Source: Nocardia veterana NBRC 100344 (GTDB taxonomy: Bacteria; Actinomycetota; Actinomycetes; Mycobacteriales; Mycobacteriaceae). Taken from it: a stretch of 43,147 nucleotides of DNA. The notes beneath the pieces were generated by a model. It was not told the origin of the DNA and did no database searches. It worked only from the letters and a program-made list of their open reading frames with translations. Location of the stretch: contig NZ_BAGM01000023.1 of assembly GCF_000308855.1 (NCBI RefSeq), forward strand, positions 1 to 43,147, given 5' to 3'. The position numbers and the translations under genes are program-made. This document shows positions 8,278-17,155 of the stretch, piece by piece. The first letter of the stretch is position 1; every line of letters starts with the position of its first letter.

Positions 8278-9033
8278 TCAGCCGACCTGGTACATCGCTC
8301 GCGAATTGCGGATGTCCGGGTCGTAGGAGGCGCCGATGTCCGCAGGCGCGGGTTCGCTCGAGGGTGTCTGGAAGGGGCGTCGGCGGTCGTAGGCGAGGCC
8401 GGCGGCGGCGATGGCTACGCAGATCGCGGCGGGCAACAGCAATGCGGCCTTGTCGAATCGGCTGCTGACGATGGTGCCGAAGGCTCCGCCGGCGATGAAT
8501 GCGACAACCGTGGCCGAGAGTACGGCGGCCCGCCACCGGTCGATTCCGTGCCGGCGGGAACGTCCGATGATCAGCCCGAGATCGGTGATGGTGCCGGTGA
8601 AATGGGTGGTGCGGATCTGCATCGTCCGCAGGCTGGAGGTGGTCCCGTTCTGTAGGCCGCAGGCGACGGCCGCGACGAAAACCGACAGGGTGTCGCTGGA
8701 CCAGGCGACGGCCAGCAGAAGCAGGATCGCTTCGCCGATCATGATGGCGCTGTGCCGGGCGCCCGCATGGGTTTTCGCGGGTGCCAGAGTGGCGCCGGCG
8801 GACGCGGCTCCGGTCAGGAATCCGATCAGAATGAGTGCCAGCAGGCCGCCTTCGAACAGCCACGGGCTGGCGGTGTCCATCCCGAGCTGGGTGGTGGTTG
8901 CGGTCACATTTCCGACCGGGATGGCGAGGGTCAGGATGGCCACGGCGTTGACGTAGCCCGCGACGGTCGCGAGCAGTGATCCGTAACCGAGAACAAGTGC
9001 GTGGTGGGTGTTGTTGAGGCTCATGGCAGGCAT
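8278..9033 (-). CDS. YoaK/DUF1275-family membrane protein
   Basis: A 251-residue integral membrane protein from the ATG at 9033, which has a CGGGGAG site 4-5 bases upstream (an ATG 9 bases downstream is also possible). It has about six hydrophobic spans: YGSLLATVAGYVNAVAILTL, LFEGGLLALILIGFLTGA, a span near IMIGEAILLLLAVAWSS, SVFVAAVACGLQNGTTSS, LSATVVAFIAGGAFGTIV and LLLPAAICVAIAAAGLAY. The GYVNA motif near the start, the CGLQNG block and the TTHFTGTITDLG motif are characteristic of YoaK (DUF1275) proteins, whose transported substrate is unknown. It stands alone on the minus strand and ends in an 18-residue soluble tail. No link to the neighbouring defence genes is evident. Confidence 0.85.
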   Translation of the reverse strand: MPAMSLNNTHHALVLGYGSLLATVAGYVNAVAILTLAIPVGNVTATTTQLGMDTASPWLFEGGLLALILIGFLTGAASAGATLAPAKTHAGARHSAIMIGEAILLLLAVAWSSDTLSVFVAAVACGLQNGTTSSLRTMQIRTTHFTGTITDLGLIIGRSRRHGIDRWRAAVLSATVVAFIAGGAFGTIVSSRFDKAALLLPAAICVAIAAAGLAYDRRRPFQTPSSEPAPADIGASYDPDIRNSRAMYQVG

Positions 9034-9323
9034 ACAGCTCCCCGAGTTGTTGTCTGTCGTGGGCGAACGGGACAAATCGTAACGGGCGCGCCTCAGAAAA
9101 AGCTGTGAAAATTTCCCGCGGTGGAAGATGGAACACGTTGCATGTCAACGCAATTCGGCACGACCCTGGTCTCGTGCCACCACTCGGAAGTGTGTGACGA
9201 TGCCGATCTGCGTCGGTGACGACACGAGCGGAGTGTTCCGCGCGTTCACAATTCACCAATTCCCTTGTGCGGCACGTGATTTGCGAGCGCGGGTGCCTCG
9301 GCGCGGCACGACGGGCCGCCTCG

Positions 9324-9637
9324 ATGGCCGACTGCGTCGACCGCATGTCGCTGGGCATGGTGGAAGTCCGAAACCTCTGGACCAACCTCTGGACCCGCGG
9401 AGTGTGGAGCACCGGCGGTGCTGAGGTGGTGCGGACCGAACTTCGCGTCATCGAACAACTCGGCCTCGATGAGGACATCGAGACCATCCTGAGCTCGCTG
9501 CCCGGCCAGTGCCGCATCATCCGGACAATGACCGGCCGCTCGGCCCAAGGGGCCGTTCCGCTGTCCACCCCGACCGCGGCCGCACCGACCTCGCTCGTCA
9601 CCGGCTGGAGGGCGCCGAAGAAGAGTTGGAGGTGTAG
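9324..9637 (+). pseudogene. Coding-like fragment of unknown family, probably frame-shifted
   Basis: From an ATG at 9324 the plus strand shows a strongly G/C-biased third position and protein-like text: MSLGMVEVRNLWTNLWTRGV, VVRTELRVIEQLGLDEDIET, ILSSLPGQCRIIRTMTGRS. After about 9540 the bias moves to another frame, which reads GRTDLARHRLEGAEEELEV and stops with TAG at 9635. Together these look like the remains of a gene of roughly 100 residues with one frame change. No family is recognised. It lies just before the rpsH promoter, so it is the last piece of the accessory island. Confidence 0.3.
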
Positions 9638-9729
9638 CCGCGGCCGGTACGTGGCGAATACCCTCTTCCCGGCGGCCCGCTCGCCGAGAAGCCGAGAATC
9701 GGCACCACCGACCCGCTCGAACCCCGATT

Positions 9730-9757
9730 TTGCCCGCTCAACCCGCTCGCCTACACT
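9730..9757 (+). promoter_or_regulatory. Probable sigma70-type promoter of the rpsH operon
   Basis: TTGCCC at 9730-9735 and TACACT at 9752-9757, separated by 16 bases, match actinobacterial housekeeping promoter hexamers. It lies 177 bases before the rpsH start. A dedicated promoter is needed here because the usual upstream ribosomal genes are absent. Confidence 0.5.
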
Positions 9758-9770
9758 AGACCGGTTGCTC

Positions 9771-9786
9771 GGGCACCCTCGTGCCC
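9771..9786 (+). promoter_or_regulatory. Leader hairpin upstream of rpsH
   Basis: GGGCAC at 9771-9776 pairs perfectly with GTGCCC at 9781-9786 across a CCTC loop. It would form at the very 5' end of an rpsH transcript starting near 9764. About 148 bases of further leader follow with no obvious ORF. A role in mRNA stability or ribosomal-protein feedback is possible but inferred. Confidence 0.4.
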
Positions 9787-9933
9787 ATTTGCGTGTGCGA
9801 CGCTCCGGGCGACAGCAATCCACTCCGGTCGGCAATGGTGTCGGCCGGACCAGCCGAAATTGTCGTAGGCCCACGACCGCCCCGCGTGACGGTGCTGTAT
9901 GGGAACCGCGGCGAGAAAGGTAACGGTCAACAC

Positions 9934-10332
9934 ATGACCATGACTGATCCGATCGCAGACTTTCTGACCCGTCTGCGCAACGCCAACTCGGCGTACCACG
10001 ATCAGGTGAAGGCGCCGCACTCGAAGCTCAAGGCGAACATCGCCGAGATCCTCAAGCGCGAGGGCTACATCGCCGACTACCGCACCGAAGAGGCGACCGT
10101 CGGCCAGACCCTGATCGTCGACCTGAAGTACGGCCCGAGCCGGGAACGCAGCCTGCAGGGTGTGCGCCGCGTCTCGAAGCCGGGTCTGCGGGTGTACGCG
10201 AAATCCACCAACCTGCCCAAGGTGCTGGGCGGTCTGGGCGTGGCAATTATCTCCACGTCGAAGGGCCTGCTCACCGACCGTCAGGCCAAGCAGCAGGGTG
10301 TGGGCGGGGAAGTCCTCGCCTACGTCTGGTAA
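9934..10332 (+). CDS. rpsH: 30S ribosomal protein S8
   Basis: S8 binds the central domain of 16S rRNA early in 30S assembly. The 132-residue product begins [20 protein letters not shown], the same N-terminus as mycobacterial S8, which fixes the start at the ATG at 9934 rather than the ATG two codons on. The signature blocks [11 protein letters not shown] and [17 protein letters not shown] and the end [11 protein letters not shown] are present. A GAGAAAGG site lies about 13 bases upstream. It is the first gene of the ribosomal run here, with rplF 14 bases downstream. Unusually, rplE and rpsN are not upstream; the preceding DNA is the accessory island. Confidence 0.98.
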   Translation: MTMTDPIADFLTRLRNANSAYHDQVKAPHSKLKANIAEILKREGYIADYRTEEATVGQTLIVDLKYGPSRERSLQGVRRVSKPGLRVYAKSTNLPKVLGGLGVAIISTSKGLLTDRQAKQQGVGGEVLAYVW

Positions 10333-10346
10333 GGGAGGTAGGAACA

Positions 10347-10886
10347 ATGTCGCGTATCGGTAAGAAGCCGATCCCGGTTCCCGCCGGCGTCGAGGTGACC
10401 ATCGACGGCCAGCACGTGTCGGTGAAGGGTCCCAAGGGCACCCTGTCGCACACCGTCGCCGAGCCGATCACCGTCACCAAGGCCGAGAACGGTGAGCTGG
10501 AGGTGGCCCGTCCCGACGACGAGCGCCGCAACCGCTCGCTGCACGGCCTGAGCCGCACACTGATCAACAACATGATCGTCGGCGTGACGCAGGGCTACGA
10601 GAAGAAGATGGAAATCTTCGGCGTCGGTTACCGCGTGCAGCAGAAGGGTTCGAACCTCGAGTTCGCCCTCGGCTACAGCCACCCGGTTCCGGTCGAGGCC
10701 CCCGAGGGCATCACCTTCCAGGTCGAGGCCCCCACCAAGTTCTCGGTGTCCGGCATCGACAAGCAGAAGGTCGGCCAGATCGCCGCGGTGATCCACGGCC
10801 TGCGCAAGCCCGACCCGTACAAGGGCAAGGGCATCCGCTACGCCGGTGAGGTCGTTCGCCGCAAGGTCGGAAAGACGGGTAAGTAA
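10347..10886 (+). CDS. rplF: 50S ribosomal protein L6
   Basis: L6 binds 23S rRNA near the GTPase-associated centre. It has 179 residues, the standard length, starting [17 protein letters not shown] with a GGGAGGTAGG ribosome-binding site. The duplicated L6 fold is visible as two halves, the second containing the C-terminal signature [14 protein letters not shown]. It sits 14 bases after rpsH and 3 bases before rplR, in the canonical spc order. Confidence 0.98.
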   Translation: MSRIGKKPIPVPAGVEVTIDGQHVSVKGPKGTLSHTVAEPITVTKAENGELEVARPDDERRNRSLHGLSRTLINNMIVGVTQGYEKKMEIFGVGYRVQQKGSNLEFALGYSHPVPVEAPEGITFQVEAPTKFSVSGIDKQKVGQIAAVIHGLRKPDPYKGKGIRYAGEVVRRKVGKTGK

Positions 10887-10889
10887 GCC

Positions 10890-11297
10890 ATGGCACAAAC
10901 TGAAGCTCAGAAGGCCGCCCGCAAGCCGGTCGGCAAGGATGCGTCGACTCGTCGCCGGGTGTCCAAGGCCCGCCGGCACTTCCGTCTGCGCAAGAAGGTC
11001 CTCGGCACCGCCGAGCGTCCGCGTCTGGTCGTGTTCCGCTCCTCGCGGCATCTGCACGCCCAGGTGATCGACGACTCCGTCGGCAAGACCGTCGCCGCCG
11101 CCTCCTCGGTGGAGCCGGATGTGCGCGCGCTCGACGGCGACAAGTCCGCCAAGGGCAAGAAGGTCGGCGAGCTGATCGCCGCCCGCGCGAAGGCCGCCGG
11201 TGTGGAGGCCGTGGTGTTCGACCGCGGTGGCCACGACTACCACGGCCGCATCGCCGCTCTGGCGGATGCTGCTCGCGAAGGTGGGTTGAAGTTCTGA
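10890..11297 (+). CDS. rplR: 50S ribosomal protein L18
   Basis: L18 carries 5S rRNA into the central protuberance of the 50S subunit. The 135-residue product has a basic N-terminal extension ([20 protein letters not shown]) followed by the conserved [19 protein letters not shown] and [18 protein letters not shown] blocks, and it ends with the [20 protein letters not shown] 5S-binding region. The extension is typical of actinobacteria. It starts 3 bases after rplF and is followed by 49 bases containing the rpsE ribosome-binding site. Confidence 0.98.
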   Translation: MAQTEAQKAARKPVGKDASTRRRVSKARRHFRLRKKVLGTAERPRLVVFRSSRHLHAQVIDDSVGKTVAAASSVEPDVRALDGDKSAKGKKVGELIAARAKAAGVEAVVFDRGGHDYHGRIAALADAAREGGLKF

Positions 11298-11346
11298 TGC
11301 AGAAGCGACTCACGGACCGAATGAACATGAACGGAAGGAACGTCTG

Positions 11347-11982
11347 ATGCCGGGACGTCAGCGGCGTGACGGCGGCAACGGACCCGCCGGACAGGGTGGC
11401 AACGAGCGCGAGCAGCGCGGTGGCGGTCGCGACCGTCGCGGCGGTGACCGCCGGGACAATGCCGCCGAGAAGAACCAGCTCGAGCGTGTTGTCGCGATCA
11501 ACCGTGTGTCCAAGGTCGTGAAGGGTGGTCGTCGCTTCAGCTTCACCGCCCTGGTGATCGTGGGCGACGGCAACGGCCTGGTCGGTGTCGGATACGGCAA
11601 GGCCAAGGAAGTTCCCGCGGCCATCCAGAAGGGTGTCGAGGAGGCTCGCAAGGGCTTCTTCCGCGTCCCGATGATCGGCAGCACCATCACGCACCCGGTG
11701 CAGGGTGAGGCTGCCGCCGGTGTCGTCATGCTGCGTCCGGCCTCGCCCGGTACCGGTGTGATCGCCGGCGGTGCGGCGCGTGCCGTGCTGGAATGCGCCG
11801 GTATCCACGACATCCTGGCCAAGTCGCTCGGTAGTGACAACGCCATCAACGTCGTGCACGCCACCGTGGCCGCCCTCAAGCAGCTGCAGCGTCCGGAAGA
11901 GGTGGCCGCTCGCCGCGGTCTGCCGCTCGAGGACGTCGCTCCTGCGGGCATGCTGCGTGCGCGCGCGGGACAGGGAGTCTGA
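11347..11982 (+). CDS. rpsE: 30S ribosomal protein S5
   Basis: S5 helps maintain decoding accuracy and mRNA helicase function of the 30S subunit. It has 211 residues, longer than the E. coli protein because of a low-complexity Gly/Arg-rich N-terminal tail of about 50 residues. The double-stranded-RNA-binding core starts at [20 protein letters not shown], and the second half contains the [15 protein letters not shown] signature. GGAAGGAACG precedes the ATG. The stop codon is one base from the rpmD start, so the two are translationally coupled. Confidence 0.98.
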   Translation: MPGRQRRDGGNGPAGQGGNEREQRGGGRDRRGGDRRDNAAEKNQLERVVAINRVSKVVKGGRRFSFTALVIVGDGNGLVGVGYGKAKEVPAAIQKGVEEARKGFFRVPMIGSTITHPVQGEAAAGVVMLRPASPGTGVIAGGAARAVLECAGIHDILAKSLGSDNAINVVHATVAALKQLQRPEEVAARRGLPLEDVAPAGMLRARAGQGV

Positions 11983-11983
11983 T

Positions 11984-12169
11984 ATGGCACAGCTCAAGGT
12001 GACCCAGATCAAGTCCACGATCGGCGCCAAGAAGAATCAGCGGGAGTCGCTTCGCACCCTCGGCCTGCGCGGTATCCGCCAGACCGTGGTCCGCGAGGAC
12101 AACGCCCAGAACCGCGGGCTGATCAACGTCGTGCGCCACCTCGTTTCCGTTGAGGAGGAAACCGCATGA
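11984..12169 (+). CDS. rpmD: 50S ribosomal protein L30
   Basis: L30 is a small 50S protein binding helices at the 5S/23S interface. The 61-residue product [20 protein letters not shown], then [18 protein letters not shown], is a complete match to the family. It starts one base after the rpsE stop, and its TGA overlaps the rplO ATG as ATGA. It is present in the standard actinobacterial order. Confidence 0.97.
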   Translation: MAQLKVTQIKSTIGAKKNQRESLRTLGLRGIRQTVVREDNAQNRGLINVVRHLVSVEEETA

Positions 12170-12612
12170 CCCCCATCAAGCTCCACCACCTGCGGCCCGC
12201 CCCGGGCGCCAAGACCGAGAAGATCCGTGTGGGTCGCGGTGAAGGCTCCAAGGGTAAGACCGCCGGTCGCGGTACCAAGGGTACGAAGGCTCGCAAGAAC
12301 GTGCCGGCCCGCTTCGAGGGCGGCCAGATGCCGATCCACATGCGCCTGCCGAAGCTGAAGGGGTTCACCAACCCGTTCCGCGTCGAGTACCAGGTCGTGA
12401 ACGTCGGCGATATCGCGCGGCTGTTCCCGCAGGGCGGCACGATCGGCAAGGACGAGCTCGTCGCTGCCGGTGCCGTGCGCAAGAACCAGTTGGTGAAGGT
12501 GCTCGGCGAGGGCGAGATCAGCGTGGCCGTTCAGGTCAGCGCCGACAAGTTCTCCGGCTCCGCCAAGGAGAAGATCACCGCCGCCGGTGGTACCGCCACC
12601 GAACTGGGCTGA
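12166..12612 (+). CDS. rplO: 50S ribosomal protein L15
   Basis: L15 is a late 50S assembly protein contacting several 23S domains. It has 148 residues, with the Gly-rich basic N-terminal tail ([20 protein letters not shown]), the [16 protein letters not shown] motif and the C-terminal L15 signature ending [16 protein letters not shown]. The start overlaps rpmD. A strong terminator hairpin follows 24 bases after the stop, closing the ribosomal unit before secY. Confidence 0.98.
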   Translation: MTPIKLHHLRPAPGAKTEKIRVGRGEGSKGKTAGRGTKGTKARKNVPARFEGGQMPIHMRLPKLKGFTNPFRVEYQVVNVGDIARLFPQGGTIGKDELVAAGAVRKNQLVKVLGEGEISVAVQVSADKFSGSAKEKITAAGGTATELG

Positions 12613-12636
12613 CAGTTACTGGTAATCCAGTCGGGG

Positions 12637-12664
12637 CGCCGGACGGGTGAGAGCCCGTCCGGCG
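12637..12664 (+). terminator. Strong hairpin after rplO
   Basis: CGCCGGACGGG (12637-12647) and CCCGTCCGGCG (12654-12664) form a perfect 11-bp G/C-rich stem with a TGAGAG loop. There is no U-tract, as is usual in high-GC actinobacteria. It lies 24 bases past the rplO stop and separates the ribosomal genes from secY. Confidence 0.75.
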
Positions 12665-12807
12665 TCGCTGTTAGAGTTCAAGTGTTGTCTGCCAACCAGT
12701 CTGCCCCGTCGTCGTGGCACAGGACCGGATCTCATTCGTGAGGGCACCGGTATGTGCCGAGGTGACGGAAGTGGGCGTGACCCCCGTGTCGTCAGCCAGG
12801 AGGATCT

Positions 12808-14127
12808 GTGCTTTCCGCCTTCGTGTCGGCTTTCCGGACCCCGGACTTACGGCGGAAGATTCTCTTCACGCTGGGCCTGATCGCGTTGTACCGCGTCGGT
12901 GCCTCGCTGCCGTCGCCCGGTGTCGACTACAAGGCGATCCGCCATTGCATCGACGTCGTCTCCGGTGGTGACAACGCCGGTATCTACCAGCTGATCAACC
13001 TGTTCTCCGGTGGTGCGCTGTTGCAGCTGTCGGTGTTCGCGATCGGGATCATGCCCTACATCACCGCGAGCATCATCATCCAGCTGCTGACGGTGGTCAT
13101 CCCGCGGTTCGAGGAGCTGCGAAAAGAAGGCCAGTCCGGTCAGAACAAGATGACGCAGTACACGCGTTATCTGTCGATCGCGCTGGCGATTCTGCAGGCC
13201 ACGGGTCTGGTCGCCCTGGCCGCGCGCGGTCAGCTGCTGCGCGGCTGCCCGGAGGACATTCTGGCCGACACCAGCATCTTCGGCATGATCATCATCGTGC
13301 TGGTGATGACGGCCGGCGCCGCCCTGGTGATGTGGTTCGGCGAGCAGATCACCGAGCGCGGTATCGGCAACGGCATGTCGCTGCTGATCTTCGCCGGTAT
13401 CGCGGCCCGCATCCCGAGCGAGGGCAAGCAGATCCTCGACAGCAAGGGCGGCCTGATCTTCGGGCTGGTGTGTGCCGCCGCCTTCGTGGTGATCGTCGGC
13501 GTGATCTTCGTCGAACAGGGCCAGCGCCGAATCCCGGTGCAGTACGCCAAACGCGTGGTCGGCCGGAAGATGTACGGCGGCTCGTCGACCTATCTCCCGC
13601 TGAAGGTCAACCAGGCCGGTGTGATCCCGGTGATCTTCGCCTCCTCGCTGCTGTATCTGCCGAACCTGGTGGCGCAGCTGACCCAGTCGTCGAACTCCGA
13701 CAGCTGGTGGCAGAAGATCATCCAGAAGTATCTGGTGAACCCGGGCAACCCGGTGTACGTCGTGATCTACTTCGCGTTGATCGTGTTCTTCACCTACTTC
13801 TACGTCGCGATCACCTTCAACCCGGAGGAACGCGCGGACGAGATGAAGAAGTTCGGTGGCTTCATTCCCGGTTACCGTCCGGGTAAGCCGACCGCCGACT
13901 ATCTGAACTATGTACTGAGCCGAATCACCCTCCCCGGTTCGATCTACCTCGGTGCTGTTGCCGTACTGCCCAACCTGCTGTTGCACATCGGTGCCGGCGG
14001 TGGCGGTTCGAACTTCCTGCCGTTCGGCGGCACGTCGGTGCTGATCGTCGTGAGCGTCGGCCTCGATACGGTCAAACAGATCGAGAGCCAACTGATGAAC
14101 AGAAATTACGAAGGGTTCCTCAAGTGA
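12808..14127 (+). CDS. secY: Preprotein translocase subunit SecY
   Basis: SecY is the channel of the Sec translocon in the cytoplasmic membrane. It has 439 residues with ten hydrophobic spans. The start GTG at 12808 ([20 protein letters not shown]) has an ideal AGGAGG site. Family motifs seen are the plug and TM2 region with [20 protein letters not shown] and [16 protein letters not shown], the [20 protein letters not shown] block before TM5, and [20 protein letters not shown] with [10 protein letters not shown] in the late cytoplasmic loop that contacts SecA and the ribosome. Its last codons overlap the adk start. It has its own 195-bp upstream region after the rplO terminator, so probably its own promoter. 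Confidence 0.98.
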   Translation: MLSAFVSAFRTPDLRRKILFTLGLIALYRVGASLPSPGVDYKAIRHCIDVVSGGDNAGIYQLINLFSGGALLQLSVFAIGIMPYITASIIIQLLTVVIPRFEELRKEGQSGQNKMTQYTRYLSIALAILQATGLVALAARGQLLRGCPEDILADTSIFGMIIIVLVMTAGAALVMWFGEQITERGIGNGMSLLIFAGIAARIPSEGKQILDSKGGLIFGLVCAAAFVVIVGVIFVEQGQRRIPVQYAKRVVGRKMYGGSSTYLPLKVNQAGVIPVIFASSLLYLPNLVAQLTQSSNSDSWWQKIIQKYLVNPGNPVYVVIYFALIVFFTYFYVAITFNPEERADEMKKFGGFIPGYRPGKPTADYLNYVLSRITLPGSIYLGAVAVLPNLLLHIGAGGGGSNFLPFGGTSVLIVVSVGLDTVKQIESQLMNRNYEGFLK

Positions 14128-14681
14128 GACTCGTACTGCTCGGACCGCCGGGTGCCGGTAAAGGGACACAGGCCGAACTGCTGTCGGACAAGCTGGGTGT
14201 TCCGCACATCTCCACGGGGAATTTGTTCCGTGCGAACATCTCCCAGCAGACCCCGCTGGGCCGCGAGGCGCAGAAGTACCTCGACGCCGGCAATCTGGTG
14301 CCCAGCGATGTGACCAACCGGATGGTGGAGTCCCGCATCGCCGAGCCCGACGCCGTGAACGGATTCGTGCTCGACGGCTACCCGCGCACCGTGGACCAGG
14401 CCGAGGCGCTGGAGAAGATGCTCAAGGAGTCCGGCCATTCGCTGGACGCCGTGCTGAGCTTCGAAGTTCCCGAGGAGACGCTCGTCGAGCGCCTGGTCGA
14501 GCGCGGCCGCACCAGCGGTCGCACCGACGACAACGAGACGGTCATCCGCAACCGGATGAACGTCTACCGCGAGGAGACCGAGCCCCTGCTCGAGCACTAC
14601 GACGGTCTCGTCGTGGCCGTCGACGGGGTCGGCGAGATCGCCGAGGTCAACAGCCGCGCGCTCCGGGCCCTGGGTCGCTGA
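14124..14681 (+). CDS. adk: Adenylate kinase
   Basis: Adk interconverts ATP + AMP and 2 ADP in the cytosol. It has 185 residues, the short zinc-free form with a small lid. The P-loop [10 protein letters not shown] is at residues 7-16; the AMP-binding [12 protein letters not shown] and the [17 protein letters not shown] block are intact; the short lid is [18 protein letters not shown]. The GTG start overlaps the secY stop (GTGA), indicating coupling, and map follows after 5 bases. This secY-adk-map order is standard. Confidence 0.98.
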   Translation: MRLVLLGPPGAGKGTQAELLSDKLGVPHISTGNLFRANISQQTPLGREAQKYLDAGNLVPSDVTNRMVESRIAEPDAVNGFVLDGYPRTVDQAEALEKMLKESGHSLDAVLSFEVPEETLVERLVERGRTSGRTDDNETVIRNRMNVYREETEPLLEHYDGLVVAVDGVGEIAEVNSRALRALGR

Positions 14682-14686
14682 CGCGG

Positions 14687-15487
14687 ATGGTTTTCGGCCT
14701 CAAGCAGAAGAAGGTGGTGCCGTTCCGCACCGCCGGTGAGCTCGACGCCATGGCCGCGGCCGGCGCGATCGTCGGCCGCGCGCTGGTCGCCGTGCGCGCG
14801 GCCGCCAAGCCCGGCGTGTCGACCTGGGAACTGGACGAGGTCGCCGAGCAGACCATTCGCGACGCGGGCGCCGTCCCGTCCTTCAAGGGCTATCACGGCT
14901 TCCCGGGCTCGATCTGTTCGTCGGTGAACGACCGGGTGGTGCACGGCATTCCGTCGAAGGACGAGATCCTCGCCGAGGGCGATCTGGTCTCCATCGACTG
15001 CGGGGCGATCCTCGACGGCTGGCACGGTGATTCGGCCTGGACCTTCGGTATCGGCGAGATCATCGAGGCCGACCGCCTGTTGAGCGAGGCCACCCGGCTG
15101 TCGATGGACGCCGGGATCGCGGCGATGCTGCCGGGCAACCGGCTCACCGACGTCTCGCATGCGATCGAGCTGGGCACCCGGGCCGCCGAGAAGGAGCACG
15201 GGCGGGCCTACGGCATCGTCGACGGCTACGGCGGGCACGGCATCGGCCGTCAGATGCATATGGATCCGTTCCTCGCCAACGAGGGCGCACCCGGGCGTGG
15301 CCCCAAGCTGGTGGTCGGTTCGGTGCTGGCCATCGAGCCGATGCTGACCCTGGGCACCACGGAAACCACTGTGCTGGACGATGATTGGACCGTCGTCACC
15401 GCCGACGGCAGCCGGGCCGCGCATTGGGAGCACACGGTCGCGGTCACCGAGGACGGCCCGCGGATTCTGACCGTTCGGCCCGAATAG
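14687..15487 (+). CDS. map: Methionine aminopeptidase, type I
   Basis: Removes the N-terminal Met from new proteins using two divalent metals. It has 266 residues, with the catalytic-site His86 (VVHGIPS) and all five metal ligands visible: Asp104 and Asp115 ([19 protein letters not shown]), His184 ([10 protein letters not shown]), Glu217 (AIEPML) and Glu248 (WEHTVAVT). The ATG at 14687 lies 5 bases after adk. A 12-bp terminator stem follows the stop. Confidence 0.97.
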   Translation: MVFGLKQKKVVPFRTAGELDAMAAAGAIVGRALVAVRAAAKPGVSTWELDEVAEQTIRDAGAVPSFKGYHGFPGSICSSVNDRVVHGIPSKDEILAEGDLVSIDCGAILDGWHGDSAWTFGIGEIIEADRLLSEATRLSMDAGIAAMLPGNRLTDVSHAIELGTRAAEKEHGRAYGIVDGYGGHGIGRQMHMDPFLANEGAPGRGPKLVVGSVLAIEPMLTLGTTETTVLDDDWTVVTADGSRAAHWEHTVAVTEDGPRILTVRPE

Positions 15488-15497
15488 TTCGTCCGCC

Positions 15498-15533
15498 CGA
15501 CGCACCCGTCGCCATCGCGGCACGGGTGCGTCG
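15498..15533. terminator. Bidirectional terminator between map and a convergent gene
   Basis: CGACGCACCCGT (15498-15509) pairs perfectly with ACGGGTGCGTCG (15522-15533) across a 12-base loop. It lies between the end of map and the end of the convergent zinc-ribbon gene, so it could serve both strands. Confidence 0.75.
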
Positions 15534-15539
15534 TGCTGT

Positions 15540-15737
15540 TCATCTCATCCGTGCGGTCATGGTGGTCAGTGGCACCACCCCGGTCCAGCCACACGGCCGG
15601 TCGCAGCTGGCGACGACCGTCGTGGCTTCCGCGAAATCCGCGGAAGCGCGTGCGGGATAACCACATTCGGGGCATTTGCCGAAATAGTCGAGAACCTCGT
15701 GCATGCCGAGATTCGCGGCCGTGCTGCGGTCGGGCAC
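15540..15737 (-). CDS. Small zinc-ribbon hypothetical protein
   Basis: A 65-residue protein from a GTG at 15737 with an excellent GAGGAGGA site. Two cysteine pairs, CPECG (about residues 22-26) and CDRPCGW (about 45-51), give a CxxC-x19-CxxxC metal-binding knuckle, so a zinc ribbon is likely. The rest is short and polar, with no membrane span. It is convergent with map across the terminator. The function is unknown; single-ribbon proteins of this size often bind RNA or DNA, but nothing here proves that. Confidence 0.7.
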   Translation of the reverse strand: MPDRSTAANLGMHEVLDYFGKCPECGYPARASADFAEATTVVASCDRPCGWTGVVPLTTMTARMR

Positions 15738-15926
15738 GGGTCCTCCTCAGATCCGGCGTACCGCCGTGTGGGTGGTGCGCGGTGATGAAAAATCTGCTGG
15801 TCGAGAACCTAACTCGCGCAGGTGAGCCGCCGATCGGTTCCGGTCACGGCATTGGACATTTCACAACCGGGCAGGTGCGGTGCTGCGGGTGTGCCACAGC
15901 CGCGCCGACGGTGGGTCGCGCAACGT

Positions 15927-16370
15927 TCACTGCTCCAGCAGGATCGTCACCGGCCCATCGTTGATCAGCGAAACCTCCATATGGGCGCCGAAGCGGCCGG
16001 TCGCGACGGTGGCGCCCAGGTCGCGCAGGGCGGTCGCGAAGGCCTCGACCAGCGGCTCGGCGATCGGCCCCGGGGCGGCGGCGGACCACGACGGGCGGCG
16101 ACCCTTGGCGGTATCGGCATACAGCGTGAACTGACTGACCACCAGAACCGGAGCGTTCAGGTCGGCGGCGGACCGTTGACCGTCGAGGATGCGGAGTCGA
16201 AACAGCTTGTCGGCCAAGGACTTCGCGGTGGCCGGCGTGTCGTCGTGGGTGACGCCGACGAGGGCCAGGAGACCGTGCGGGGCACCGGATGCGGCCGGAT
16301 CTATCCGCCCGACCACCTCGTCGTCCACGACGACCTGGGCCGATTTCACTCGCTGAACCAGTACGCGCAC
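15927..16370 (-). CDS. dtd: D-aminoacyl-tRNA deacylase (DTD)
   Basis: DTD hydrolyses D-aminoacyl-tRNA (and Gly-tRNA-Ala), preventing D-amino acids from entering protein. The start is the GTG at 16370 ([16 protein letters not shown]), which gives 147 residues, the family length; the frame is open further up but not protein-like. Both active-site signatures are present: SQFTLY at 79-84 and NDGPVT, the cis Gly-Pro motif, at 137-142. It is divergent from the 16487 gene, with a 116-bp shared upstream region. Confidence 0.95.
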   Translation of the reverse strand: MRVLVQRVKSAQVVVDDEVVGRIDPAASGAPHGLLALVGVTHDDTPATAKSLADKLFRLRILDGQRSAADLNAPVLVVSQFTLYADTAKGRRPSWSAAAPGPIAEPLVEAFATALRDLGATVATGRFGAHMEVSLINDGPVTILLEQ

Positions 16371-16486
16371 GTCGACATCATCGCAGGGATGGTTCGTCCG
16401 AGCGGCGGCGCCTCGGCTCGTCCTCGACCGACGGGGTGACACCGCTCCGGTTAGGATCGCGGCAACGGCGAGCGAGGAGGTGGGCG

Positions 16487-16972
16487 ATGCAGGTGACCTA
16501 CTGCCGGCGGTGGAGCTTCCGCACACAGCGGGTGACCGATCCGCTCACGGTGGAGCAGGCCGCGAAGCTCGACGCGGCCGGTGAGTGGTACACGGTCGTC
16601 CTCGGTGCACCGACCGCGCCGACCGCGATTCTGGACGTGGTGCGCGGTAACCGGCACATCGACGTGACGTTCCCGGACGATCGGGGCCGCCAGGTACTGA
16701 CCTACGACTTCCGGCAGGTCGGCGACGACACCATGTTTCTGACCACGATGACCCGGTGGGAGTACGGCGACGAGCAGGCCCGCACCATCTCGCAGGCGGA
16801 CGTCGTCGACAAGTTCTCCTACCGCGACGACGGCAAGGTACATCGCGAGGTCCGCGATGTCCGTGCCCGGGAGCGCCGGACCACGGATTTCTCCGGTGTC
16901 GATGTCTCGATCAACTGGGAGCCGGTGCCCGCCTTCGGTGACTGGGCATCGATCGCACGCCGCGAACGCTGA
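16487..16972 (+). CDS. Conserved-looking hypothetical protein
   Basis: A 161-residue soluble protein from the ATG at 16487 with a GAGGAGG site. It reads as a mixed alpha/beta fold: [19 protein letters not shown], then [20 protein letters not shown], then [19 protein letters not shown], and an acidic, aromatic C-terminus. There is no signal peptide, membrane span or recognised motif. It is divergent from dtd and precedes the ESX locus by 183 bases. The composition and position beside a toxin locus would also suit an immunity protein, but that is only a guess. Confidence 0.65.
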   Translation: MQVTYCRRWSFRTQRVTDPLTVEQAAKLDAAGEWYTVVLGAPTAPTAILDVVRGNRHIDVTFPDDRGRQVLTYDFRQVGDDTMFLTTMTRWEYGDEQARTISQADVVDKFSYRDDGKVHREVRDVRARERRTTDFSGVDVSINWEPVPAFGDWASIARRER

Positions 16973-17006
16973 GCCCGCCGGAGCGAAATACCGCCGCGCA
17001 GAGGCT

Positions 17007-17046
17007 GTTTGCGCGCGAAATGTGCGCCGGACGGGTGCGCGCAAAC
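17007..17046. promoter_or_regulatory. Inverted repeat upstream of the WXG100/giant-toxin operon
   Basis: GTTTGCGCGC (17007-17016) and GCGCGCAAAC (17037-17046) are perfect 10-bp inverted copies separated by 20 bases, 110 bp before the WXG100 start. It could be an operator for a dimeric regulator or an mRNA hairpin. Confidence 0.45.
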
Positions 17047-17155
17047 GGGTCGGTAGCTGCCGTTCACGTTGCTGTCACCGATGGTTGGTTCGCGGCTGCC
17101 ATTGTCGAGGCAGTCGCGGGCTCCGCCCGCGTGAGCACTGGAGGGAGGGAGCGCG

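Noticed and set aside
7817..9874. 685-codon minus-strand frame across the YoaK region
   Set aside because: It overlaps the well-supported YoaK gene in another frame and is Arg/Pro-rich shadow sequence.
12847..14169. 440-codon antisense frame over secY
   Set aside because: It is the complement shadow of a strongly conserved gene; the translation is His/Asp/Gln-rich without motifs.
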